Below, piece by piece: positions 1-7,837 of a stretch of DNA of 64,000 nt. How positions within the stretch are numbered: position 1 is the first letter of the stretch; every line of letters begins with the position of its first letter. The translations under genes were made by a program, and so were the position numbers. Where the stretch lies: the NCBI RefSeq assembly GCF_022662195.1, contig NZ_JAKMCS010000005.1, forward strand, positions 248,001 through 312,000, in the 5' to 3' direction. The notes beneath the pieces were generated by a model that was given only the letters and a program-made list of their open reading frames with translations, did not search any database and had not been told where the DNA came from. The stretch is from Aestuariivivens insulae (lineage in GTDB: Bacteria > Bacteroidota > Bacteroidia > Flavobacteriales > Flavobacteriaceae).

Positions 1-2
1 GC

Positions 3-407
3 ATACAATCCATATATCTTTTAGCCGTAGCTATAGTATCTGCTGGGGTAATTTTTATATGTCCTTTATTCCAAATTGAAGGAAAAGATGGGCAATGGGT
101 TTATGCAACAGACAATCTTGTGTATTTGAGTTTGTTTTTAGGGTCTGCGTTGTTAGCATTAACTTCAATTTTTAGGTATAAAAACAGGAAGTCTCAATTT
201 GTATTGGGGCGACTTAACATCATATTAAACTTTTTTTTACTAGGATTTTTCGTGTATCTATCTCTAAACGTATCTGGAGAAACTGTAGTTTCAGAGAAAG
301 GTATTGGGATGTTTCTTCCTATTATTTCTATCGTATTTTTGGTTTTAGCCAATAGAGCCATTAAAAAGGATGAAGATCTTGTAAAATCTGTAGATCGATT
401 GCGATAA
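3..407 (+). CDS. DUF4293 family membrane protein, 5' end outside the window
   Basis: The frame is open from the first bases of the window (it reads IQSIYLLA...), so the start codon lies just upstream. About 135 residues are present. Four hydrophobic stretches can be seen (near the window start and around window residues 40-53, 68-82 and 96-112), and the tail is short and charged (IKKDEDLVKSVDRLR). The IQSIYLL beginning and the four-helix layout match the DUF4293 family of Bacteroidota inner-membrane proteins, whose function is unknown. A GTG at 120 could act as a start but would cut off the first helix, so I reject it. From memory, this gene often lies near rho and truA in flavobacteria, and truA is indeed close by. 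Confidence 0.75.
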   Translation: MQSIYLLAVAIVSAGVIFICPLFQIEGKDGQWVYATDNLVYLSLFLGSALLALTSIFRYKNRKSQFVLGRLNIILNFFLLGFFVYLSLNVSGETVVSEKGIGMFLPIISIVFLVLANRAIKKDEDLVKSVDRLR

Positions 408-436
408 ACCTATCATCTTAGTAGTATTAGTGCGTG

Positions 437-462
437 AAACCCTGACGAATTCGTCAGGGTTT
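437..462. terminator. Bidirectional terminator between convergent genes
   Basis: A perfect palindrome, AAACCCTGACGAA followed directly by TTCGTCAGGGTTT, is followed by more T residues. It lies between the convergent ends of the DUF4293 gene (407) and the phosphoesterase gene (468). It can serve both strands as an intrinsic terminator. Confidence 0.8.
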
Positions 463-467
463 TTTTG

Positions 468-962
468 TTACCGTTTATTAAACTCAACAACTTCCAAATT
501 ATCAATTCTGTTACCATCTATGGTAAAGCGTAGCATGGTACGTGTTTTATGGAAGCCGTGTTTACCAACCGCTCCGGGATTCATGTGCAACAGGTTTAAT
601 TTTTTATCGGGCATTACTTTAAGGATGTGCGAATGGCCACAGATAAACAGTTTGGGCGGGTTATTTCTAATAGCGTCACGTACCCTAACATTGTAGGCTC
701 CTGGGTAGCCCCCAATATGGGTTATCCAAACATCAACTTGTTCACACTTAAAACGATTGTGTTCTGGGAATTCCTGTCTTACGTTAGTGTTATCAATATT
801 GCCATATACGCCTTTTAATGGTTTTAGGGCCTTAATGGCATCAGTTACTTTTAAATCCCCAATATCGCCGGCATGCCAAACTTCATCGGCCTGTTTTACA
901 TATTTTAAAATATCGTTATCGATATAGCTATGCGTATCTGAAAGTAATAGTATTTTGGTCAT
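468..962 (-). CDS. YfcE/MJ0936-type metallophosphoesterase
   Basis: A 164-residue calcineurin-like phosphoesterase of the short, cytosolic YfcE/MJ0936 class. The metal-binding set is complete: D9 and H11 in SDTH, D33 in HAGDIGD, N55 in GNID, H82, and H110/H112 in GHSH. Such enzymes hydrolyse phosphodiesters with two divalent metal ions. The physiological substrate is not known and cannot be read from the sequence. There is no signal peptide. The gene stands alone, convergent with DUF4293 and divergent from truA. Its length fits the family. Confidence 0.85.
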   Translation of the reverse strand: MTKILLLSDTHSYIDNDILKYVKQADEVWHAGDIGDLKVTDAIKALKPLKGVYGNIDNTNVRQEFPEHNRFKCEQVDVWITHIGGYPGAYNVRVRDAIRNNPPKLFICGHSHILKVMPDKKLNLLHMNPGAVGKHGFHKTRTMLRFTIDGNRIDNLEVVEFNKR

Positions 963-1012
963 TTATGCCGAATTTGTTTCAGTGTCTTTTTAATATATAA
1001 TTAAGAGTCGTG

Positions 1013-1045
1013 TTTGTGCAAGAATCACAAAACTATCTATCTTTG
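1013..1045 (+). promoter_or_regulatory. Bacteroidota-type promoter for truA
   Basis: TTTG at 1013-1016 and TATCTTTG at 1038-1045 are separated by 21 bp. This matches the known Bacteroidota sigma consensus TTTG-N~20-TAnnTTTG. Transcription would start near 1052. A start codon at 1010 would therefore lie upstream of the transcript, which supports the TTG at 1073 as the start of truA. Confidence 0.6.
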
Positions 1046-1072
1046 TTGTTTAAACAAAAGTATAAAAAGCGT

Positions 1073-1816
1073 TTGAGGTATTTTATTGAATTGTCTTATA
1101 ATGGTAGGGCGTATCATGGGTGGCAAAATCAGCCCAATGCCATTTCGGTTCAGGAAGTTATAGAGAAGGCCCTGTCCACACTGTTGGGAGAGCCTGTTGC
1201 AATTGTTGGCGCAGGACGAACAGATGCTGGGGTACATGCCAAACAACTATTCGCCCATTTTGATTCTGAAGTTGCTTTTGATGAAAGTAATCTAGTATAT
1301 AAGCTCAATTCTTTTTTGCCCAACGATATAGCCATTCATGATCTATTTAGAGTAAAACCCCATGCCCATGCACGGTTTGATGCGTTAAGCAGAACATATT
1401 TGTATCGAATAGCCTTAAGGAAAGATGCCTTTACATTTAATAATGCCTATTATGTAAAGCAAGCTTTGGATGTAGCAAAGATGCAAGAAGCTTCAAAAGT
1501 GTTATTCGGGTATAAGGATTTTCAATGTTTCTCGAAGAGTAATACCGATGTAAAAACGTATCATTGTACCATGATGCAATGCGACTGGAATTTAGAAGGA
1601 GGGGAGCTGCAACTAACAATTAAGGCCGATAGGTTTTTAAGAAATATGGTTAGGGCCATTGTGGGAACTATGATTAATATAGGTTGTGGAAAATTGGAAA
1701 CTGAAGATTTGCACCGTATTATTGAATCTAAAAGTAGGAGTGAAGCAGGGTTTTCGGTACCTGCCCATGCTTTGTATTTAGTAGAGGTAGCCTATCCAAA
1801 TGATATAAAATTATAA
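1073..1816 (+). CDS. truA: tRNA pseudouridine(38-40) synthase TruA
   Basis: This enzyme isomerises uridines at positions 38-40 of the tRNA anticodon arm to pseudouridine. The catalytic aspartate is D51 within GAGRTDAGVHA. RYFIELSYNG at the N-terminus and FLRNMVRAIVG near residue 190 are typical of TruA. The frame is open back to a GTG at 1010, but I chose the TTG at 1073. It gives the usual N-terminus and length (247 residues), and it lies downstream of a good promoter at 1013-1045. The stop codon is followed directly by the ATG of the ABC exporter, so the two are very likely co-transcribed. Confidence 0.9.
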   Translation: MRYFIELSYNGRAYHGWQNQPNAISVQEVIEKALSTLLGEPVAIVGAGRTDAGVHAKQLFAHFDSEVAFDESNLVYKLNSFLPNDIAIHDLFRVKPHAHARFDALSRTYLYRIALRKDAFTFNNAYYVKQALDVAKMQEASKVLFGYKDFQCFSKSNTDVKTYHCTMMQCDWNLEGGELQLTIKADRFLRNMVRAIVGTMINIGCGKLETEDLHRIIESKSRSEAGFSVPAHALYLVEVAYPNDIKL

Positions 1817-3586
1817 ATGAACGAGAAAAAAGAAAATATTTTCGATTTTAAACTTTTTAAGCGCTTGTTTCAATATATCAAGCCTTATAAATTAGTCTTT
1901 TCAAGCTTGGTATTTTTGGTTGTTTTTTTGGCATTGTTTAGTGCTTTAACACCAAAAATAACAGAGTATGCCATCGATAATAGTATAGCTACGAAAGAGG
2001 AAAAGGATTTTATGTTCTATATTATGCTTATGCTGGTGGTCTTGTTCCTGCAAACAATTTTTCAGTTGTTGTTTATTTATTATGCTTCTTGGTTGGGACA
2101 AAACCTGGTTGTAGATGTTCGGGTAAAGTTATTTGACCATTTGCTTAAATTTAAAATGAAGTATTACGACAACTCCTCGGTAGGTGTGCTTATTACCCGG
2201 GCTGTTACAGATATGGAGCGTATTGCCGATATTTTTGGACAAGGTCTGTTTATGATTATTAGGGATTTACTCACTATGGTCGTGGTGTTTAGTTTTATGG
2301 TTTATTCTAACTTAAAGCTAAGCTTAATAGTCTTTATCATGCTTCCTGTATTGATTTATGCAACGCGTGTTTTCCAAAAATATATGAAGAAGGCGTTTGA
2401 GGAAGTACGTACCGAAGTGTCTAATTTAAATTCTTTTGTACAAGAGCGCTTAACGGGAATGAAAATCCTTCAGCTTTTTACCCGGGAAGCCATAGAATAT
2501 AAAAAATTTCAAGCTATAAATGAACGCCATAAAAAAGGCTGGTTAAAAACAGTTTGGTACAATTCTATATTTTTTCCTATTGCCGATTTGGCTTCATCGG
2601 TAACCGTAGGCTTGGTGGCTTGGTATGGCGGATTGAACGTGGTATTGGAAGGTAGTGTAAGCCAAGGGGTGCTTATTGCGTTTATTATGTATATTCCTAT
2701 GTTATTTAGGCCTTTACGGCAAATAGCCGATAAGTTCAATACCTTACAAATGGGGATGGTGGCTGCCAATAGGGTGTTTAAAGTATTGGATACCACATCA
2801 CAGATTGATGATAGCGGCACTTATATAGCGCAACACTTTAAGGGAAATATAAAGTTTAATAACGTTCATTTTAGCTACGTGGAAGACGAAGAGGTCCTAA
2901 AAGGGGTTTCTTTTGCTGTGAATGCTGGTGAGACCGTGGCTATTGTTGGTGCAACAGGAGCAGGGAAATCAACTATTATTAATTTATTGAACCGGTTTTA
3001 TGAAATCAAAGATGGGTATATTGCCATAGATAATATCAATATAAAAGATGTCACCTTGGCGTCTTTGCGTACACAAATAGCGGTAGTATTACAAGATGTG
3101 TTCTTATTTGCCGATACCATTTTAAATAACATTACGCTTAACCATCCAGAGATTACAGAAGCTGAGGTTATAGAAGCAGCAAAGGCTATTGGTGTTCATG
3201 AGTTTATAAGTAGCTTACCAGGAGGCTATCATTATAACGTTAAGGAACGCGGGGCTATGTTGTCTTCTGGGCAACGACAGTTAATCTCATTTTTAAGGGC
3301 TTATGTTACCAACCCTAGTATTTTGGTGCTGGATGAAGCAACTTCTTCGGTCGATTCGTATTCCGAGCAACTTATCCAAAATGCAACCGATAAAATAACC
3401 AAGGGAAGAACCTCTATTGTTATTGCCCACCGTTTGGCAACAGTAAAAAAAGCCGATAAGATTTTGGTTATGGAATCGGGCAAACTTGTAGAACAAGGCA
3501 CCCATAAGGAGTTGCTTAAAAAGAAAGATGGGTATTATAAAAACCTTTACGAAGTGCAGTTTTTGCAAAAAGAAGAGGTGTTTTAA
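1817..3586 (+). CDS. MsbA-like ABC exporter (fused membrane and ATPase domains)
   Basis: A 589-residue half-transporter that would work as a homodimer in the inner membrane. Residues about 20-310 form the six-helix exporter domain. The nucleotide-binding domain follows, with Walker A GATGAGKST (from residue 378), Q-loop LQDVF, signature LSSGQ (about 482), Walker B ILVLDE (about 502) and the switch histidine in IAHRLAT. The family moves lipids or drugs outward using ATP, and the substrate here is unknown. The start abuts the truA stop with no gap, as in an operon. Confidence 0.85.
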   Translation: MNEKKENIFDFKLFKRLFQYIKPYKLVFSSLVFLVVFLALFSALTPKITEYAIDNSIATKEEKDFMFYIMLMLVVLFLQTIFQLLFIYYASWLGQNLVVDVRVKLFDHLLKFKMKYYDNSSVGVLITRAVTDMERIADIFGQGLFMIIRDLLTMVVVFSFMVYSNLKLSLIVFIMLPVLIYATRVFQKYMKKAFEEVRTEVSNLNSFVQERLTGMKILQLFTREAIEYKKFQAINERHKKGWLKTVWYNSIFFPIADLASSVTVGLVAWYGGLNVVLEGSVSQGVLIAFIMYIPMLFRPLRQIADKFNTLQMGMVAANRVFKVLDTTSQIDDSGTYIAQHFKGNIKFNNVHFSYVEDEEVLKGVSFAVNAGETVAIVGATGAGKSTIINLLNRFYEIKDGYIAIDNINIKDVTLASLRTQIAVVLQDVFLFADTILNNITLNHPEITEAEVIEAAKAIGVHEFISSLPGGYHYNVKERGAMLSSGQRQLISFLRAYVTNPSILVLDEATSSVDSYSEQLIQNATDKITKGRTSIVIAHRLATVKKADKILVMESGKLVEQGTHKELLKKKDGYYKNLYEVQFLQKEEVF

Positions 3587-3864
3587 CAGGTACTCGATAG
3601 ATATTAATTTTTTACAGATATTTTTTAGGGCAAATGGCAAGCCACCGCGCTATACGCTATAGTTTTATAAAATATTCAAGGTTTTTCAACTACTATAATT
3701 ATTAGCCATCTTGGTTCTTGATTCTTTGAGTCTTAGCTCCCTTGCTAGATATTTTAAAAAAGCTGCCGCTCCTATCGCTTTTGCGGGTTTAGTCGTTAGA
3801 GATTAGTATGCTTTTAGTATTTTCAATTGCTTCAGCCAATTTGTTTAACCATAAATCGAAGCCG
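3587..3864. other. Intergenic region with a GCGATWGGARYGGCAKC repeat element
   Basis: There are 278 bp between convergent genes and no credible open frame. On the minus strand, 3778-3756 reads GCGATAGGAGCGGCAGC followed by six T. The same pattern (GCGATTGGAATGGCATCC plus six T) recurs at 11986-11963. The element lies downstream of the DUF3667 gene on that gene's strand, so it may be transcribed as part of its 3' end. I know similar sequences to be frequent between flavobacterial genes, but I cannot assign a function. Confidence 0.45.
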
Positions 3865-4647
3865 TTAAGATGCTATGATATCCTTAAAAAATTCAGGGCC
3901 CTTGAGTAATATTAAAATGCCAGCAAAGACTAAAATAACAAGTATATATATAACTATAAAAACAATAAAAAACCACAGGGTTCTTAAAATAATACCAATT
4001 AGGCTAAGGTTATACAGTCTTCTTAAACAATATGCCGAAAAAATAACTTGGAAGGGTAAATTTATGTAGGCTAGCTTGCCCAAGGAAATACCCAAGAAGG
4101 CCCCAGTAATATTCAATGCGGTACTTATTATGGCAAGTTGGGATAATATGTACATGAAAATGACTAAATGCTCGGTATAATTGTATTCTTTCCTATTAAA
4201 AAAAACCAATCTGGACATTAATGCATAAACAGGAACAAAAAGCATCATTAATAGCGAGCTATGTTCTTGAACCAATTTATAAGTGCTATTGGCCAGAAAA
4301 TGGTTGCCATTGCCCAAATATAAGTTTGAAATGTCTACAACATTGGGAAAATAAGTATTCAAAAAAAACCATTCCAATCCCGTTATGGTTAAGGCTAACG
4401 CAAAGAAACTAATAACGTTAACGTATTTTTTCCTCACTCCATTAATATAGCCACCAATAACAGCTTCTGGTTTTTTAAAAAGCGTTATAAACGTTTGAAA
4501 GAACGTATTGTCGTAGTTAAAAAAAGTTGCAGTGAAATACTCAAACAGATTTCTAAGGGTTAACCGCTTTCTAATGACCTTGCCCCCACATTTATAGCAG
4601 TAATCGCATTCTGCATTTAACGTGGTATTGCAATTTTTACAGGTCAT
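3865..4647 (-). CDS. DUF3667 family membrane protein with N-terminal zinc ribbon
   Basis: 260 residues. The N-terminus holds two CxxC pairs (C3/C6 and C16/C19, ending CYKCGGK), a small zinc ribbon. A segment typical of DUF3667 follows (LTLRNLFEYFTATFFNYDNTFFQTFITLFKKPEAV, written here only as a family marker and beginning near residue 30). About five membrane helices make up the remainder. The function is unknown. The first base of its start codon overlaps the last base of the cdaA stop codon, so it is translated from the cdaA transcript. Confidence 0.7.
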   Translation of the reverse strand: MTCKNCNTTLNAECDYCYKCGGKVIRKRLTLRNLFEYFTATFFNYDNTFFQTFITLFKKPEAVIGGYINGVRKKYVNVISFFALALTITGLEWFFLNTYFPNVVDISNLYLGNGNHFLANSTYKLVQEHSSLLMMLFVPVYALMSRLVFFNRKEYNYTEHLVIFMYILSQLAIISTALNITGAFLGISLGKLAYINLPFQVIFSAYCLRRLYNLSLIGIILRTLWFFIVFIVIYILVILVFAGILILLKGPEFFKDIIAS

Positions 4648-5432
4648 TACACCAAATCACTTTTAATTAGGTTAATTAACTCATTGGTATCTTCAAAAAC
4701 CACAAACTCACCATCTTTAAAATAAGAAATATGTCCGGTTTCCTCACTAACTACCAGGGCAACGGCATCGGTTTTTTCGGTAATACCAATAGCTGCCCTA
4801 TGGCGCAGGCCAAAACGTTGCGGAATGTTTTTTTCGTTATTTACTGGAAGGATAACCCGAGTCGCTTTTACAATATTATTGCTAACTATAATGGCGCCAT
4901 CATGTAAGGGGCTATTTTTAAAAAAGATACTTTCAATAATGGGTTGGGTGACCTTAATATTCATTTCGTCTCCAGAAGAGGATAAAAAATCAAGGTTGTT
5001 ATTGCGTTCAAAAACCACTAAAGCTCCAGTTTTAGACATGGACATTTTGTTACAGGCAGAAACAATGGCATCGACATCAGTAGTATTGGTGGCTTCAGTT
5101 TTTAAGAATTTAAATTGCTTTATAAATTTGCCCCGCTTTCCAAAATTGGTAGAGCCTACCATAAGCAGAAACTTCCTTATTTCCGGCTGAAAAACAACAA
5201 TTAAAGCAATAATACCAACCTTCATAAAACCACCAAAAATACCCGTTAACAGTTCCATGTTAAGAAAATCGGTTAATCGCCAGGCACCATATATAATAAT
5301 GATTCCTATAAAAATATTAATGGCAACCGTACCTTTAACCAGTTTGTATAAATAGTAGAGTAGTAGGGCGACCAGTATAACGTCTATAACGTCTACAACA
5401 GTAAATTTTAAAAGGTCTTTAAAGATGTCCAA
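4647..5432 (-). CDS. cdaA: Diadenylate cyclase CdaA
   Basis: CdaA makes the second messenger cyclic di-AMP from two ATP at the inner membrane. The 261-residue protein has three N-terminal membrane helices (about 13-30, 36-52 and 66-82). A DisA_N catalytic domain follows, with the essential DGA motif at 178-180 and RHR at 210-212. Domain order and length are those of the CdaA/DacA family. C-di-AMP usually controls potassium and osmotic balance. The next gene downstream is a DUF3667 protein with a one-base overlap. No cdaR-like regulator is adjacent. Confidence 0.9.
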   Translation of the reverse strand: MDIFKDLLKFTVVDVIDVILVALLLYYLYKLVKGTVAINIFIGIIIIYGAWRLTDFLNMELLTGIFGGFMKVGIIALIVVFQPEIRKFLLMVGSTNFGKRGKFIKQFKFLKTEATNTTDVDAIVSACNKMSMSKTGALVVFERNNNLDFLSSSGDEMNIKVTQPIIESIFFKNSPLHDGAIIVSNNIVKATRVILPVNNEKNIPQRFGLRHRAAIGITEKTDAVALVVSEETGHISYFKDGEFVVFEDTNELINLIKSDLV

Positions 5433-5467
5433 AGGCTTGTGGTTTTGGTAAATTTAGTAAAAAAGGG

Positions 5468-6148
5468 TTAATAAATGAATTCGTTATTAGAAACGAATAA
5501 AGAATCGTTTTCTGCGTTTAAAAATAATGACTTAAAAGTGATATAATCCTGAAAAGATAAGTTTGGACTAAATGAAAATTTTAAGTTTAATTTTCCAGAA
5601 CTGGTAAGACCTTTTAATTCAATCAATAAATCGTCAATCCTTTTGTAATTTTCAATAACTACAGAGTCTAAAGATGTGGTTTCTAATTCAATTCTTTCAA
5701 GAGAATATAGTTTAACTAGACAGTTAAAAGTAACTAATGAAAAATCTTTTCTTGTACTGTTTACTATATTATTTTTAAATGTCACATCCGTAAACTCCAC
5801 AAATCCCAAACTGTTCCTGCTGGTATCGTGGCAGGTGAAGTAGTTTTTGGCATTGACATTTTTATGACCTGCATTTTGCTTTTTCTCTTGCAAGAATTTT
5901 ATATGAGGAATAACCTGCTTTAAGGTTAATCGCTTATCAACATTAATTAGCCAGTTGGTGGTACTGATCAGGTTTTTTCTGTTAAGCTCCACACTATCGG
6001 GTTGGGTTTCATCATAAAATAAATAAGCGGCAGAAACATCATTGATTTCCGTGATTTCAGAATGACCGATTTCTGGTAATTGAACGGCCTTTTTATTTCC
6101 GCAGGAAAACATAAATAGGGTAATTGCTAGCAAAAAAATAGATTTCAT
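5468..6148 (-). CDS. Unrecognised lipoprotein between folP and cdaA
   Basis: 226 residues. A lipoprotein signal peptide ends in LFMFSC with the lipid-bearing cysteine at residue 16, so the mature protein is membrane-anchored and periplasmic or outer-membrane. The rest is soluble and mixed in predicted structure, without a motif I recognise. A CHDTSRNS segment near residue 108 contains the only other cysteine. It lies 7 bp downstream of folP and 35 bp upstream of cdaA on the same strand, so it probably shares their transcript. I assign no function. Confidence 0.65.
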   Translation of the reverse strand: MKSIFLLAITLFMFSCGNKKAVQLPEIGHSEITEINDVSAAYLFYDETQPDSVELNRKNLISTTNWLINVDKRLTLKQVIPHIKFLQEKKQNAGHKNVNAKNYFTCHDTSRNSLGFVEFTDVTFKNNIVNSTRKDFSLVTFNCLVKLYSLERIELETTSLDSVVIENYKRIDDLLIELKGLTSSGKLNLKFSFSPNLSFQDYITFKSLFLNAENDSLFVSNNEFIY

Positions 6149-6152
6149 ATAA

Positions 6153-6173
6153 CTTCTAACTTCTAACTTCTAA
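6153..6173 (-). repeat. Heptanucleotide repeat at the 3' end of folP
   Basis: There are three perfect copies of CTTCTAA (TTAGAAG on the coding strand). The last residues and the stop codon of folP are formed by this repeat, and the next gene starts immediately after it. A related degenerate heptamer array forms the end of cusA at 22369-22403. Confidence 0.8.
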
Positions 6174-6986
6174 TTGTTCAACAAGCTTAATACATTCCAT
6201 GGCCTCCTTTACATCGTGTACACGTAAAATAGAGGCGCCTTTTTGCAAGGCTACAGTATTTAAAACCGTAGTACCATTCAGTGCTTCTTGCGCCGAAGTG
6301 TTTAAAGCCTTGTAAATCATCGATTTTCTGGAAACGCCTACCAACAGCGGTTTTTCAATCATGTTGAACAGTTCCAGTTGGTTCAATAATTCAAAATTTT
6401 GCTCTAGGGTTTTGGCAAAACCAAATCCAGGATCAATAATTACATCTATAATGCCTAGGGCTGTAGCGGCAGCAATGCGCTCGGAGAAATAAAACAAAAT
6501 ATCTTTTACCAAATTGTTGTAGTGGGTATGTTGCTGCATGGTTTGGGGCGTACCACGCATATGCATCATAATGTAGGGTACCTGCAAATTAGCTAGAGTT
6601 GGTAGCATGTTTTCATCTAACTTTCCCGCAGAAATATCATTTACTAAGGCCGCTCCAGCTTCAATGCATTGTTTGGCAACTGTACTTCTAAAGGTGTCGA
6701 TAGATAACAGGGTATTAGGAAACTTGTTTAAAATTGACTTAACAATAGGCAGTATGCGCTTTAGTTCTTCCGCTTCGCTTACAAAATCGGCGCCAGGGCG
6801 TGAGCTATAAGCACCAATATCAACAAAGGAAGCGCCTTCATTGAGCATTTTTTCAACTTGGCCCAAAATAGTTTTTTCGTTTTTATAGGCACCACCATCG
6901 TAAAACGAATCGGGAGTAACGTTTAAAATACCCATCACCTTGGGAGATGATAAATCTACGAGCTGTCCTTTACAGTTAATTGTCAT
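6156..6986 (-). CDS. folP: Dihydropteroate synthase
   Basis: FolP joins p-aminobenzoate to dihydropterin pyrophosphate in folate synthesis and is the target of sulfonamides. The 276-residue protein has the expected motifs in order: MGILNVTPDSFYDGG (about 18-32), DIGAYSSRPGA (56-66), SIDTFRS (about 95), NDIS (about 115), DPGFGFAKT (about 186) and GVSRKSM (about 215). Its C-terminus (LEVRS) is encoded by a TTAGAAG heptamer array, so the final residues probably came from repeat DNA. It heads a minus-strand run with a lipoprotein, cdaA and DUF3667. Confidence 0.93.
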   Translation of the reverse strand: MTINCKGQLVDLSSPKVMGILNVTPDSFYDGGAYKNEKTILGQVEKMLNEGASFVDIGAYSSRPGADFVSEAEELKRILPIVKSILNKFPNTLLSIDTFRSTVAKQCIEAGAALVNDISAGKLDENMLPTLANLQVPYIMMHMRGTPQTMQQHTHYNNLVKDILFYFSERIAAATALGIIDVIIDPGFGFAKTLEQNFELLNQLELFNMIEKPLLVGVSRKSMIYKALNTSAQEALNGTTVLNTVALQKGASILRVHDVKEAMECIKLVEQLEVRS

Positions 6987-7088
6987 ACATTTTAAAATTA
7001 GCTACAAAAACACGAGTGTTTTTTCAAAATAGATGTAAAAAATTATATTCAAAAATAAGGATTAGTGAGTTCGTAGCAACAATAAAGA

Positions 7089-7116
7089 AAACTTTAAACC
7101 GTAAACTTTGAACTTT
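7089..7116 (+). repeat. Degenerate heptanucleotide array upstream of the DUF1599 gene
   Basis: Four 7-bp units can be read: AAACTTT, AAACCGT, AAACTTT and GAACTTT. The array lies 40 bp before the DUF1599 start and resembles the arrays at 9186-9227 and 37300-37334. Confidence 0.5.
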
Positions 7117-7158
7117 CTAATAATTTATGCGAAATTTACCCCAAATTGAATTTTATTT

Positions 7159-7698
7159 ATGCAAGATACCTCAAAACAATACGACGCTGTTATAGAGACA
7201 TGTAAAAATTTATTTATTAAGAAAATGAGTGACTATGGTAGTGCGTGGCGTATACTAAGGTTACCATCTTTAACCGATCAAATTTTTATTAAGGCACAGC
7301 GCATACGCGGTTTGCAGCAAAATGGTGTTAGAAAAGTAGACGAAGGTGAAGTAAGCGAGTTTATAGGCATTATAAATTACTGCGTTATGGCGTTGATACA
7401 GTTAGAAAAGGGCGTTGTAGAGCAACCAGATTTATCGACAGAGGAAGCCACGACATTGTATGAAGAGCAAATAGCGATTACCAAAAAATTAATGGAGGAT
7501 AAAAACCACGATTATGGTGAGGCGTGGCGCGATATGCGGGTAAGTAGTTTAACCGATTTAATTTTACAAAAGCTTTTACGCGTTAAGCAGATTGAAAATA
7601 ATAAAGGCAAAACATTGGTGAGTGAAGGTATTGATGCCAATTATCAAGACATGATAAATTATGCGGTTTTTGCTTTGATACATCTAAATGAAACATAG
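7159..7698 (+). CDS. DUF1599 protein with an internal duplication
   Basis: 179 residues built from two similar halves. KKMSDYGSAWRILRLPSLTDQIFIKAQRI in the first half (from about residue 21) corresponds to DKNHDYGEAWRDMRVSSLTDLILQKLLRV in the second (from about residue 113). Each half also has a later motif, EFIGIINYCVMALIQLE or YQDMINYAVFALIHLN. This is the DUF1599 family, which I recall being linked to the nucleotide-modification-associated domain Nmad1. No enzymatic activity is established, and the setting here between folP and a BT_3928 gene is housekeeping. It is soluble and lacks a signal peptide. Confidence 0.75.
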   Translation: MQDTSKQYDAVIETCKNLFIKKMSDYGSAWRILRLPSLTDQIFIKAQRIRGLQQNGVRKVDEGEVSEFIGIINYCVMALIQLEKGVVEQPDLSTEEATTLYEEQIAITKKLMEDKNHDYGEAWRDMRVSSLTDLILQKLLRVKQIENNKGKTLVSEGIDANYQDMINYAVFALIHLNET

Positions 7699-7754
7699 TT
7701 AAACCACCCGATAAGGTCATATGCTATTTTGCATATTGTAGCGTTTCCGGGGTT

Positions 7755-7819
7755 GGTCGCTGAGGTTCTCGAAGCGACGTTTATGATATAACAAGGTGAC
7801 TTCGAGAGCCTCAGTCACC
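7755..7819. repeat. Palindromic repeat pair upstream of the BT_3928 gene
   Basis: Two imperfect 25-bp arms in inverted orientation (7755-7779 and 7795-7819) share the core CTGAGG-TCTCGAAG. They are separated by 15 bp. Each arm is itself nearly self-complementary at its ends (GGTGACT...AGTCACC). This looks like a REP-type element. Relatives of the TTCGAG core occur near 25058, 32517 and 32559 and inside cusA at 20968. Confidence 0.65.
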
Positions 7820-7837
7820 AAAAGGATTAAAAGTTTT

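Noticed and set aside
430-696. Plus-strand frame opposite the phosphoesterase
   Set aside because: It is antisense to a gene with a complete set of catalytic residues and starts inside the terminator.
3293-3640. Minus-strand frame at the end of the ABC exporter gene
   Set aside because: It overlaps the ATPase domain (Walker B and H-loop), which is certain on the plus strand. Only 54 bp lie outside it.
7159-7698. DNA-modification or defence cluster around the DUF1599 gene
   Set aside because: The DUF1599 family has been linked to nucleotide modification, but its neighbours here (folP and BT_3928) are housekeeping genes. No methylase, glycosyltransferase or nuclease is near.
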